64,000 bases of DNA. Origin: Eretmocerus hayati. Taxonomy: Eukaryota > Arthropoda > Insecta > Hymenoptera > Aphelinidae. The stretch spans positions 98,686,976 through 98,750,975 of the forward strand of contig CM056742.1 in NCBI GenBank assembly GCA_029851415.1. The letters run 5' to 3'. The notes beneath the pieces were generated by a model. It saw nothing but the letters and a program-made list of their open reading frames with translations. It ran no database searches and was not told the DNA's origin. The position numbers and the translations under genes are program-made. This document shows positions 43,679 to 54,699 of the stretch, one piece after another; position 1 is the stretch's first letter, and every line of letters starts with the position of its first letter.

Positions 43679-45182
43679 CACTGAAAAACTTGTGGTACCA
43701 AATCGCACCACGAAGTCGCATCGACGTTCGCAACACGCTGTTGGTGCAGCAGCGGTCCACAGTGTGCTGCAAATCTGCACCACTGTGGTGCATAAATGCC
43801 CCACAGAGTAAAAGTGCCGCTGGTCAGAGCTTCTGCACCACTGTAGCTGCACATATGCAGCAACAGTGGTGCGGAAATGTTCAGCCGCGCGTATACTGAC
43901 CGCGTCTGTAATATACTCTATTATATATTACACATATATATACACATGCCTGTGCGTGGCAGCATATGTATACTTATTCTGTCAGTTGAAGTTTCATATT
44001 AAGAGAATGTACACATTTTGTGTGATAATAGTGAGAAGAGATATTTTTTCACTATAACAAAAATATCTAAAAATGTTGGAATAAGGAGGTTATAAGATAC
44101 CTACAGTACCCTCACAAATTAATGGATATTGAATACTCTCAGTCAATCAACGATTTTTCCGCCCCAGGTGGTCACACGGTAATTTCGAGGGACGCGTCTT
44201 GAACATCAGAAAAAAATGTATGGATTCATGTTTCCGGGCATTCTTTACGCATTTTTCAAGTTGCCTCAATAGACGGTGAAAAATGAAAAAAATTATTCGT
44301 AAATCAATCACTCATAACTTTGATAGGGGTGATGTGATGATACAAATCCAAACGGGATTCTGTAGATCGCTGAAAAATGTACAAGTTTGGTTTTATGAAA
44401 TATTTTCGTGCGACCCTTCCCGTCTGAGCTAGGAGCCTTGAAAGGGAAAATTGTCCAGAAAAACCTGGATATCGAAGTGGTAGCCAATGCGCTTGGTTTC
44501 GCGTATTCCTAAAATTTTGTACTTCGAATGTGAGGTCTAAAACGTGTAGGATTTCTGAAATTAATTAATGAATTAATAACTTCAAAATGTAAAATTCACG
44601 TTTTGTCGCGCATCAATAATCAAAAAAGACAGGTCGGTTGCATGGACGAGAAAATCCAAAAGCAAATTCGAGAAGCTGAGAAAATTTTACGTCAAAATCA
44701 TCTGACAGAAAATGTTCTTAACCTCAGATTCGAAGTACAATACTTTACGAATACACGAAGCCGAGCGCACGGGCTACCGCTTCGATATGCAGAGGCTCGT
44801 AGCTCAGACGGAAAGGGTCACACGAAAATTTTCCATGGAACTAAACTTGTAGATTTTTCAACGATACACAAAATCACGTTGGAATTTTATCGGATCACTT
44901 CCATCAAAATTATGAGTGATTGATTTATATGGATAATTTTTAGCATTTTTCACCGTCGATTGAGCCAACTTAACACCGTGCTGCACGCCGGCGACACGGT
45001 GTGGTGCGAAAAGCCGGCACACCTGCCGTGGCAAAGTCGGTAGGGGAGGGACCGATGCGTCGGCACTCGGCAGCAACATGTGCAGCGGATCTGCTCAACT
45101 GTGCTGCAAATTCGCACCAACAGCGTGTTGCGAACGCCGATGCGATTTCGTGGTGCGATTTGGTACCACAAGTTTTTCAGTG
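43679..45182. mobile_element. Foldback element with CACTG termini, 1.5 kb
   Basis: The left terminus is CACTGAAAAACTTGTGGTACC and the right one is its complement. Terminal arms pair for about 70 bases or more (to the CAACACGCTGTTGGTGC text). An inner pair of arms (about 44,259-44,570 and 44,650-44,975) also fold, with blocks such as CGGTGAAAAATG, AATCAATCACTCATAA and CCGTCTGAGCTA. CA flanks both sides and the 78-bp unit rejoins exactly after removal of the element with one CA. A 4-base TGCA duplication with a slightly shorter right end also fits. CACTG ends with 2-3 base duplications recall the CMC (CACTA/Mirage) group; this is tentative. No transposase is visible. Confidence 0.87.
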
Positions 45183-45560
45183 CAGTGCGCATGGCCAGTT
45201 TTCATGTACCCTGCTTTTATGTCTATTACCGTGCTATATACACTGCCCACTGCCGCGGCTTGTGCTGCAGTGCGCATGACCTGTTTTTATGTACCCTGCT
45301 TTTATGTCCATTACCGTGCTATATACATTGCCGCGGCTTGCGCTGCAGTGCGCATGACCTGTTATTATGTACCCTGCTTCTATGTCCATTACCGTGCTAT
45401 ATACATTGCCGCGGCTTGCGCTGCAGTGCGCATGACCTGTTTTCATGTACCCTGCTTTTATGTCTATTACCGTGCCATATACACTGCCGCAGCTTGCGCT
45501 GCAGTGCGCACGACCTGATTTTATGTGCCCTGCTCCTATGTCCATTACCGCGCTATATAG
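45183..45560 (+). repeat. 78-bp satellite array 3 (about 5 units)
   Basis: Continuation of array 2 after the 1.5-kb insertion, in the same orientation, beginning with the ATGGCCAGTTTTCATG unit variant. The last units are more diverged (TGCGCACGACCTGATTTTAT near 45,503), as is usual at array edges. Confidence 0.95.
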
Positions 45561-45649
45561 TAGTATGATTGAGTCTTCGCCATAACTTGCATCTTTACTT
45601 CCACCTCTCTGTTTAGCCTGTGAAAGTTGTACACGAGGGACGCTGAGTA

Positions 45650-46022
45650 AAATTCACCCCGTGGAAGTTGGGGGAAAAAAGGTCGAGGAAAGAATCTGAG
45701 AAAATTCACCCTGAATAAGTCGTAATTTCTCAATCCATTGCGAGTGTTTTCAACAATTGCTCAGGTTTCAATTTTTTTCAAATGAATAACGAAGTCACAC
45801 CACCCATTACTAGCCATATTTTCCTGTGGAGACAGATATATGGGACAAAAAGAATTGCTCATGATTGCTCACGATCAGATCTTAATTGCTCAGCCCTTCA
45901 ATTTGATCACAAATCAATTTTGGCAATTTGAGCAATAAAAAACAAGAATTGCCTTTTCACCGCAGGACAGCGCGCAACGCGCATGCGCCCCGCGGAACGC
46001 GGAATTGTGGTACAAGCCCGCG
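45650..46022 (+). repeat. Outer left arm of the 45.65-54.69 kb inverted repeat
   Basis: About 370 bases that pair with 54,318-54,690. Shared blocks are AATTCACCCCGTGGAAG, a CTCGCAATGGATTGA-type block, AATTGCTCATGATTGCTCA, GATCACAAATCAATTTTG and a GC-rich ACGCGCATGCGCCCCGCGG stretch. Divergence from the opposite arm is modest, with some indels. Confidence 0.88.
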
Positions 46023-46029
46023 CCCTTGC

Positions 46030-46715
46030 ATCAATCCAGCATCAGTGATGAAAAGAAAGTACAAGGGTACTTAATCCTACAGCTATAAATGTGATATACA
46101 AGCAGCTTTACGCTAATTTCGGTGAAGTGGCGGGAGACTGTGTACCGAAGAGTTACAGACCCCATTCTTAGGAATGCAGGATTATCTGTCGCGGAGTCGG
46201 GGTCCAACCTGTCGCAGAGGAGACGGTCACGTCGGCCAGACCGGCAGTTCTGCGAAGGTCCTGCTACTATTCGTCGGGGACGTTGGGGATTAGGCGAGAT
46301 CGGTAATAGCCAGCACTGCTCCAGTATTGTGGCCCTGAATCTTATTGTTAAGGTTGCTGCTGTAACTTTAAGTGACAAATGTTTGTACTACATGTCCAAA
46401 TGCGACGACACGATTCTTCGACAGCAGTTGAGTTTTATCCATACCTCATCGATCCCATGCAGACCTGGCAATACTGATGCCTGTGTAACATAGAAAATTA
46501 TGTGTACTGCTCAAGCTCATGGTTGATACCGATGCGATGAATTTGACTCGACTGCAGGATTAATGAGTTGGAGGAAAGAAAAAAAGTATTCTCAATGCGA
46601 GAATGATTAGATCACAAGGCACTGAAGGGAAAATGAAGTGACACCTGCGATAATTCTGAATGTCCCACTATTGATACTGGCGACGTATAATGCTCTGTAT
46701 TCGCTTGAAATAATC
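46030..46715. other. Anonymous stretch between foldback parts
   Basis: One frame of 123 codons (46,122-46,493, plus), arginine-rich in its middle, with no recognised motif. No repeat match noted. Confidence 0.35.
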
Positions 46716-46719
46716 GATA

Positions 46720-47530
46720 AATGCACTGCGATATATCGTCTTGCGTATTTTGACGTGCTGGACACGATCCCGACTGTTTCAGAACGCTATAATGCAACGC
46801 CCGCTTCACAGCTGTGAAACTATAAACTTTGTTTTTTCCACTCGATATGCATAAAAAAGTCAGATTTTGCAATAAACTTTCGAAAATTTATGGAACGAGC
46901 TAGATTGGTCCAACTTGAACGTTCAAACTCGCATTTCCTTCGTTTTGTTATATACCTTAGGGGAAAAATTGTCCGGTGTCCGGTACCCGTCGAACGTGTG
47001 GTTCAATTCCACGATTTTTTTGAGACACTTGAAGCTATTGCAAAGATTTTGCTGTGTTGGAATCGCGAGAAGGAAAATGTTCCCCCGCACGGGGTATGAA
47101 GAAATGGCTTTCCGGCTTGAAATGACCGCATGAACACGGTCCCGTAGTCAAATGTGAGCTACCGTTTCACGATTCTTGTTTAGTCCGAGAATCCCCGAAG
47201 CTTCAAGCAAAATATCCTAACAACTGCAAAAATTATTGCAAGAACAGGTGTCTTAGGAAAATTCGTTGCATTGAATCACACTCTGTACGGGCACTAGAAA
47301 ATCCTTCCCCCCAAAAGATATAATGGAACGAAGAAAATGCGACTTCGAAGGTTCAAATTGGTCCATTCTAGCCCGTGTTATAATTTTTTGAAGGTTTATT
47401 GCAAGATCCAACATTCATATTGCACATCAAGCGGACGACATAGCGTCTATAGATTCACAATCATATCATGGCGTTCTAAAACCATCGGGATCCTGTTCAG
47501 CAGGTCAAAATACGGGGAAAAACATCGACA
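46720..47530. mobile_element. Foldback element, nearly palindromic throughout
   Basis: The left half contains GCGTATTTTGACGTGCTGG, GCAATAAACTTTCGAAAATTT and TTGGTCCAACTTGAACG; the right half contains related text inverted (on the complement: GTATTTTGACCTGCTGAAC, GCAATAAACCTTC, TGGACCAATTTGAACC). Pairing continues inward through AGGGGAAAAATTGTCCGG-type sequence to about 47,110/47,160. Divergence is higher than in the giant palindrome. No coding frame or clear duplication. Confidence 0.75.
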
Positions 47531-48025
47531 AATCGGAACGCATTTAGTAGATTACGATCAAGTTTGAAAATAATGAAAATACGCTGCTAAAAGAGATTAG
47601 CAGAATGCTTTCTCTAAGCAAAATAGTCTCAGATGATCACTCGAACTAATCATGAATTTGGAAAACTAATCAAATTCCAAAATCATGATTGAAATTCCCA
47701 CAAAATAGTTCCATTTTCTCTGTGGTCCAATCTATTTCATTCTCACCTCATATTATACACATACAAAAACAATCGTTTGGTTGAGGTGGTGTTTTGATAC
47801 TGTTGGTTTAGAGATGATGGAAATGGAGTTCTTCGAGGAAATTTTGATTTTTGGAAGGAAAATCGGATTTCAATCGAGTTCAAACTTAGTCTAATCAAAT
47901 TCGGTTTCAACTCATTCATGTAGAATGCTGGAAAAGCATTCTACATCAAACATTTGTGTCCACGATGGAGAATAATATGCAGGCAGCCGCCAATATGTAG
48001 CAGCAACTGCACAAACACTGATTAC
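47531..48025. other. Anonymous stretch with two short hairpins
   Basis: A hairpin near 47,648-47,693 (AATCATGAATTTGG with CCAAAATCATGATT) and an exact one near 47,920-47,945 (TGTAGAATGCT with AGCATTCTACA). Otherwise nothing recognised. Confidence 0.55.
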
Positions 48026-48029
48026 AATA

Positions 48030-49250
48030 ACGTCTTCACTCCCATGGTCGTTGTGGTATGTATGTGGGTCATTCTGGACCAAGGTGAACATTTTGAAAAT
48101 CGACGAAATTTAAAAATGCCCCAAACATTTTTCTTCCGTTAGTACTACTAGAAAATAGTTGAAAAAAATTTTTTTCAGATTTTTTTGGGACCCATGGCGG
48201 GCCCTACGAATTTTCCAAGTCTCATTTTTGAGCAGTTTTTCGCCTATTTTCCGCTATCTTGGAAAATTCGTAGCTCGGACCCAAATGCATCTTTTTCATC
48301 TTAGCTGGGCGCATTTTTTTCGGTATGACGTACACTTTCAAGAAAAAAATCGACCGGTCCAAAAAACTGATATCTGGTAGGTCCCACGGTTGCATAAAAA
48401 AAGGCCCAAAAATACGACTTTGCACCACCTTTGGAGGCGTATAGGTCAAAATGGAAGCCTCGTAGCAAAATTTTGCAGTAGGAAAAACTTGTAGGCCTTG
48501 AAAAAACCTTCAATTCCCTTTTTAGAACGTGTCATTATCTTATCTCACGTACGATCTACAGCCGATTTAAGTTTGGCATTTTTGTAAAAACGTGAAACTC
48601 CAAGGCCAATTTAGAAAAATCTTTTATTTTTTATCGACCCCAAACCTATGAGAAAATATTCTCTTAGGTGTCTATTTGAAGGCCCAACAATAATTTGGTT
48701 GTTCCTTTGAAATCCCGATTTTATACGAGCTGTTAAAAACAGTCGAATATACCGAAAATCGTGTCGAATTCGGGCCTTATCATGAAGCTTCGTGGACTGG
48801 GTCTTCCCTTGCTCTCGATTCGTGGACTCTAATTATACAGCACTCAGCATAAAATATTGTGGAAGATGAGACCTTGAGCTGAAAAATGGCCTCTCGTGCG
48901 ATGTTTTACAATGGAACCGTCCAAAACTAGAGTAAATTGAGTAAATACAAGATAAATCGAGGAAATCGATTGTGATGCATCTCTCACTTAACTAGCCCGC
49001 GCTCACTAGCCCAACCGGCCGCTTTGGCACTCCGCGTATGCTCCGCACTGCATGCCATCCTCCGTTTATGCGGAAGTGATAAGTGATATTAACAGCTGAT
49101 GCAGTATTGTCAGGTATTATCCAGTATAGACAGAGATAAGAAGGTTCTCTAATCTCCATCATAGACTGTAGACTGTACGAGGTTTCGGTTGTTAGTGACC
49201 ACCACGGAAAAATTGTCTGTGTCAGTCAGCGTCCCGATCAGAAATTTTGG
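48030..49250 (+). repeat. Left arm of the 48.0-51.7 kb inverted repeat
   Basis: Pairs with 50,660-51,705. Shared blocks in inverted order: TATGACGTACACTTTCAAG, CCTCCAAAGGTGGTGC (complement), CGTACGATCTAC, TATCGACCCCAAACCTATG, ATCGTGTCGAATTCGGGC, GCACTCCGCGTATGCTCCG, GAGATAAGAAGGTTCTCT and TTTCTGATCG. The left arm has about 250 bases near 48,075-48,310 that the right arm lacks. The central part is also the family of the repeat at 3,655-3,899. Confidence 0.9.
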
Positions 49251-50660
49251 TACCTTCCCCGCGGGGTTTGCCCCACGAATGGGCCAAATGTATTGTGAAG
49301 CATATAAAGTGTAACGCCTTCCCCGCGGGGCACCCGCGAGGTATTATCGGGGCAATATTTGCGCAAAATCAGTGCAGTTTCTGTTGAGACCTTTAAAATA
49401 ATTTTGGATATGTTGGTAATGTTATCACAATTATGTGATTGTTTAAGTAAAGTATGTTCAAGTAAAGTTGAAAATTCATTGAAGACCTGGGAAAGCCTCA
49501 TAAGAGCTACTAATATCCAGCCTGTGTTTACTTCTACTGAGGGCAAATAGTCACTTGACTTTGCAGCGTGTGACGAAGAAATTAATTTTGCTGGACTGAG
49601 ATTTGTGTGAAAAGTGAGTGGTGCTCATCAATGATATTAAAATACAGTATGTTCACATTCAATGCCTTTGTTGAAATTTCCATCATACACCCACAGAAGT
49701 GAGGTTAACTCTGAGACACTATGCAGGAATGTTGTGAAAGTGATCAGATACTCTGCGGGGAAGGCGTTACACTTCATATGCTTCACAATACATTTGCCCT
49801 AATACCCGCGATATTCGGGGCATGGCGTAAAAATAACAAGGTGTGTGACCGCGCACGTTTTCGATGTGTCTCCACTCGACGCCATTTTGATATTCTTGAT
49901 CGCGAACTTCCAAATCGTGCTCCCTGTATAGTACTGTACAAACGAGTTGCAAGTAGGTCTTATTTTGAGGAAGGTAAGAAGTTCTAGCGTGAACAAGCAA
50001 GTTTCAGCGTAATTATAGGTGAATACGTAAATCTAGAACGATGCCGCAATGATATTGCAGTTGGAATGAAGAATGAAATCATGAATTCATTTCAATCAAA
50101 ATGGGTATTCATTTTCAATTTAACTGTCCACGAGACCAAAATTTTGAGGGAATCGGTGAAACTGCGCATTCTTAACATCGATAACTGATCCTGTCCTTTT
50201 TTTGCACTTCGACAGAATGATCTGGATAGCGGGACAACAATTGTCGGTAAGCCAAGCCATACACGCTTGTCGGTCACCAACACTTACACGCGGCTCGAAC
50301 TAAGATACGTAAGAAAGGCGAGTGGAGAGAACTGGAGACTTAGAGAATCTCCACTCAGAGATAAGGGACCCTGAGTGGAGGGTCTCTAGTGGAGACCGGG
50401 CCATGTCTGCGCGAGAGTAGACGAGTTTTGAGGCTCCGGTGTCACACACCTTGTTATTATTCCGCCATGGTTCGGGGCAAACCCCGCGGGGAAGGTAATG
50501 ACGGTCAGCGGCCATTCGAGATCTCCCATCTCACTCGCACCTAATAGGTTATCCCATGAGTGCGAGGGAGACGACAGATCTCGAACGGTCACTGACCGTC
50601 ATCCCATTACAGTTCACCGCATGGCGTAAAGATAACAAAAGTTATCTTCACGCCATGGTT
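49250..50660. repeat. Loop of the 48.0-51.7 kb inverted repeat, with inner hairpins
   Basis: Contains CCTTCCCCGCGGGG motifs near 49,253 and 49,318 and their complements near 49,757 and 50,480, with an inverted match GCCAAATGTATTGTGAAGCA / TGCTTCACAATACATTTGCC (49,281 and 49,780). A hairpin spans about 50,497-50,602 (ATGACGGTCAG with CTGACCGTCAT), and another 50,622-50,664 (ATGGCGTAAAGATAAC with GTTATCTTCACGCCAT). No gene recognised. Confidence 0.8.
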
Positions 50661-51705
50661 CACCTTGTTCTCGAGTGTACCAAAATTTCTGATCGAGACG
50701 CTGACTGACACATACAATTTTTTCGTGGTGGTCACTAACAACCAAAACCTCGTACAGTCTACAGTCTATAACGGAGATAAGAGAACCTTCTTATCTCTGT
50801 CTATACTGGATAATACCTGACAATACTGCAACAGCTGTTAATATCACTCATCACTCCCGCATTAACGGAGGATGGCATGCAGTGCGGAGCATACGCGGAG
50901 TGCCAAAGCGGCCGGTTCTCGATTTATCTTGTATTTACTCAATTCACCTTAGTTTTGAACGGTTCCATCGTAAAACATCGCACGAGAGGCCATTTTTCAG
51001 CTCTAGGTTTCATCTTCCACAATATTTTATGCCCCCTTTTTCTCCTGTGGAAGTAGCGCCATTGCGCGCCCGTGGCGGCGACTGCAACTACAGGGCTTAT
51101 GCTTATACACGGGGGAAAAAGTGGAGAAAAGAGCATTGCGCACTTTCTGTCGAAGCCCTTAGAGTCCACGAATCGAGAGCAAGGGAAGACCCAGTCCACG
51201 AAGCTTCATGATAAGACCCAGAATCGACACGATTTTCGGTATTTTCGACTGTTTTTAACAGCTCGTATAAAATCGGGATTTCAAAGAAACAACCAAATTA
51301 TTGTTGGACCTTCAAATAGACACCTGAAAGAACATTTTCTCATAGGTTTGGGGTCGATAAAAAATGAAAGATTTTTTTAAATTGGCCTTGAAGTTTCACG
51401 TTTTTACAAAAATGCCCAACTTAAATCGACTGTAGATCGTACGTGAGATAAGATAATGACACGTTCCAAAAAGGGAATTGAAGGTTTTTTCAAGGCCTAC
51501 AAGTTTTTTCTTCTGCAAAATTTTGCTACGAGGCTTCCATTTTGACCTATACGCCTCCAAAGGTGGTGCCAAGTCGTATCTTTGGGCTTTTTTTGATGCA
51601 GTCGTGGGACCTACCAGATATCCATTTTTTGGACCGGTCGATTTCTTTCTTGAAAGTGTACGTCATACCGAAAAAAATGCTCCCAGCTATGACCCATGTA
51701 CATAC
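50660..51705 (-). repeat. Right arm of the 48.0-51.7 kb inverted repeat
   Basis: Inverted match of the left arm, continuing to GACCCATGTACATACACCACGAC, where a hAT-type element has been inserted. Homology may resume for about 25 bases after that element (53,968 on). Confidence 0.88.
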
Positions 51706-51713
51706 ACCACGAC

Positions 51714-53959
51714 CAGGGTTGGTGGTCCATAACACGACACCTTAGTTTTGCGATGTGTCACACATCGCACGATGTAGTTTTGACGCGGTGCGCGTGCGCG
51801 GGCATCTGGCTTCGAGATGAACGATGCGCGCCGAAAGAGAAGCAGATGAGATGACAAACGAAAGGCGAAGGCATCGCCGGCTCGGCAATCAGATAAATAT
51901 TTGCATTTGTACTCGATTTAAATTTTTGATGAATTCAGAGTCATGGAGGGATATTCTCTGAGGACATGGGAATCGATTCATGCATTGACTTCAAATCGAA
52001 TCATGAAATTCGATTTCCGTGACCACATCCAAGGAGGAAAAGGCAACTTTTCTCGATGTCCGGACTTGGTTTTCGACGCGGATTTTCAAAACTGTCTCGA
52101 CTATAAATGCTTTTATCATCCCAAAGTGATAAATATAGGTTCTTTATCATTATAAGGAGCCATTCATATAATGATCCCGAGTCGGCTGCTGAAATTCGAT
52201 TTTTGTTGCCACATACAAGGAGGAAAAGTCACATTTTTTGGCGTCCCGACATGGTTTTCGACGAAGATTTCTCAATCTGACTCGAGTAAATATTTCTTTA
52301 TCAACCCAGAGTGATAAATATAGCTTCTTCATCATCATGAGAAGCCATTTATGCATTTATTCCGAATCAAATCATGAAATTCGATTTTCGTTGCCACATA
52401 CAAAGAGGAAAATTCAAATTTTTTCGATATCCCGACTTGGTTTTGGACGCGGATTTTTCAATTCCACTCGAGAAAATATTTCTTTATTGTCCCAAAGTGA
52501 TAAATATATGTTCTTCATCACCGTGAGGAGCTATGGATACATTTATTCCGAATTGTCTGATGAAATTCGATTTTTGTTGCCACATACAAGGAAAAAAGTC
52601 ACATTTTTTTGATGTTCCGACATGCTTTTCGGCGCGGATTCCTCAAACTGACTCGAGTAAGAATTTCTTTACCAACTCAAATCGATAAATATATTTTCTT
52701 CATCATCATGAGGAGCCATTCATGCATTTATTCCGAATCAAATCATGAAATTCGATTTTCGTTGCCACATACAAAGGAAAAATTTCACATTTTTTCGATC
52801 TCCCGACTTGGTTTTCGACGCGAAATTTTCAAACTGACTCGACTATAAATTTTTTTATCATCCCAAGAAGATGAATATGAGTTTTTCTTCTCATGAGATT
52901 TCTACTCGTGTCAAATTGAGAAACCCGCGTCGGAAAACAAGTCGGGATATCGAAAAAATTTCACTTTTTCTCCTCGTATGTGGCAAGGAAAATCGAATTT
53001 CACGATTCGAGTCGAAGTAAATGTACGAATGGCTTCCCACGAGGATGAAAAACATATACTTATGACCTTGGAATGATAAAAAAATTTTTACTCGTGTCAA
53101 ATTGAAAAATCCGCGTCGAAAACCAAGTCCGGACATCGAAAAAAGTTGACTTTTCCTCCTTGGATGTGGCAACGAAAATCAAATTTCACGATTCGATTGA
53201 AAGAAAAATGCACGAATGGCTTTTTATGATGAGGAATATGCATATCCATCACTTTGGGATGTTAAAAAAATCCATAGTCGAGTCAGTTTAGAAAATCCGC
53301 GTCGAAAACCACGTCGGGACATCAAAAAATGTGACTTTTTCTCCTTGTATTTGGCAAAGAGAATCGAATTTCATGATTTGATCCAAAATAATTGTATAAA
53401 TCGGTTCTCATGATGATGAAGGACCTATATCAATCCTTTTGGAATGATGAAAAAAATTTCACTTGAGTCAAATTGAAAAATCTGCGTCGAAAACCAAGTT
53501 GGGATATCGAAAAAATTTCACTTTTTCTCCTCGTATGTGGAAACGAAAATCAAATTTCATGATCCGATCCGAAAATAATGTATGAATAGCTCCTCCCGAT
53601 GATGAAGTCGGGTTATCGGAAGAATATCACTTCATCTCCTTGTACTCCGCGCCGAAAATCGAATTCCATGATCCAATTTGAAGTCAATACATGAATCGAT
53701 TTTCATGTTCCCAGAGAATATCCCTTCATGACTCTGAGGTCATTAAAAATTGTAATCGAATACAAATGCAAATATTCTGAATGACGAGCCGGCGATTCCT
53801 TCGCTTTTCTTTCGTTTGTCATCTCATGTGCTTTTCTTTCAGCGTACATCGTTCATCTCGAAGCCTGATCCCCGCGCACGCGCATTGCGTCGAAACTACA
53901 TCGCGCAATGTGTGACACATCGCAAAGTTAAGGTGTCGTGTTATGGACTACTAACCCTG
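51714..53959. mobile_element. hAT-type foldback with 8-bp duplication and head-to-head repeats
   Basis: Termini are CAGGGTTGGTGGTCCATAAC at the left and, on the complement of the right end, CAGGGTTAGTAGTCCATAAC. The 8 bases ACCACGAC flank it on both sides (51,706-51,713 and 53,960-53,967). CAGGG ends with an 8-base duplication are the hallmark of hAT. The inverted arms contain ACACGACACCTTA, GCGATGTGTCACACATCGC and ATGCGCGTGCGCGGG-like text, and pair almost to the centre near 52,895. The interior is made of repeats of about 180 bases, four in one orientation and four or so in the other. No transposase is encoded, so it would depend on an enzyme from elsewhere. Confidence 0.93.
51940..53740. 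repeat. Head-to-head arrays of about 180-bp repeats
   Basis: Each unit holds GAAATTCGATTTTCGTTGCC, ACATACAAGGAGGAAAA, TCCCGACTTGGTTTTCGACG, TCAAACTGACTCGAG and AAAGTGATAAATAT. Plus-oriented units fall near 51,960, 52,150, 52,340, 52,530 and 52,710. From about 52,895 the same unit runs inverted to about 53,740. Units are 5-20% diverged by eye, so the array is not new. Confidence 0.9.
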
Positions 53960-54002
53960 ACCACGACTTGTCAAGGGAATGATGTCGAATACCCCGTCAG
54001 AT

Positions 54003-54061
54003 TCCAGGAGACGCCGAGCCAAGCATCCTAGGGATTGCTCGGGACTCAGCGTCTCCTGGAA
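54003..54061. repeat. Hairpin, about 23-bp arms
   Basis: CCAGGAGACGCCGAGCC and its near-complement GGACTCAGCGTCTCCTGG flank a short loop containing CATCCTAGGGATTG. It has no poly-T and no obvious role. Confidence 0.85.
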
Positions 54062-54317
54062 AACTCAAGCTGTTCAGTCTTTTTGTCTTCTGCTCTGCGG
54101 CGGGCGCCGCATCAGCGGCCGCTCTATTTGCCGCTATATGATTGCTGGCCACGTTTGAGTGTGGATTAGTGAGCGTGTGTAGATGTATTACATACATCTC
54201 ACATTCTCACTACATATGCCTCAAAATTTTCTGCCGTTTCCATCATTGAGTCCCCAATGAGTTGAAACACTTGTTATGAGACTGTGAGAGTCCTCCACAG
54301 CCTATTTGATTTTACCG

Positions 54318-54690
54318 CGCGGGCTTGTACCACTATTCCGCGTTCCGCGGGGCGCATGCGCGTTGCGCGCTGTCCTGTGGTGAAAAGGCAATCCTGGTTT
54401 TTTATTGCTCAAAATGTCAAAATTGATTTGTGATCAATTTGAAGGGCTGAGCAATTAAGATCTGATCGTGAGCAATCATGAGCAATTCTTTTTATTCCAT
54501 ATATCTGTCTCCACAGGAAAATATGGCTCCTAATAGGTGGTGTGACTTTGTTATTTATTTCAAAAAAATTGAGACTTGAGCAATTGTTGAAAACACTCGC
54601 AATGGATTGAAAAATTACTTGTTCAGGGTGAATTTTCTCAGATTTTTCCCTCGACCTTTTTTCCCCCAACTTCCACGGGGTGTGAAATTC
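54318..54690 (-). repeat. Outer right arm of the 45.65-54.69 kb inverted repeat
   Basis: Inverted match of 45,650-46,022. Together the arms enclose an 8.3-kb span of nested foldbacks. Whether the outer arms are ends of one element or of two related insertions is not settled. Confidence 0.88.
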
Positions 54691-54699
54691 TTGTGTTCC

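Noticed and set aside
42592..43899. 435-codon plus-strand frame over array 2 and its flanks
   Set aside because: Same satellite artefact, extended by chance into the palindrome end and the CACTG foldback.
44603..44923. 106-codon frame inside the CACTG foldback
   Set aside because: It lies across the right inner arm of an inverted repeat, and the same text exists inverted at 44,259-44,570, so the open frame is probably incidental.
46995..47012. tRNA T-arm-like text GTGGTTCAATTCCAC
   Set aside because: No matching acceptor, D or anticodon arms around it, and it sits inside the 46.7-kb foldback.
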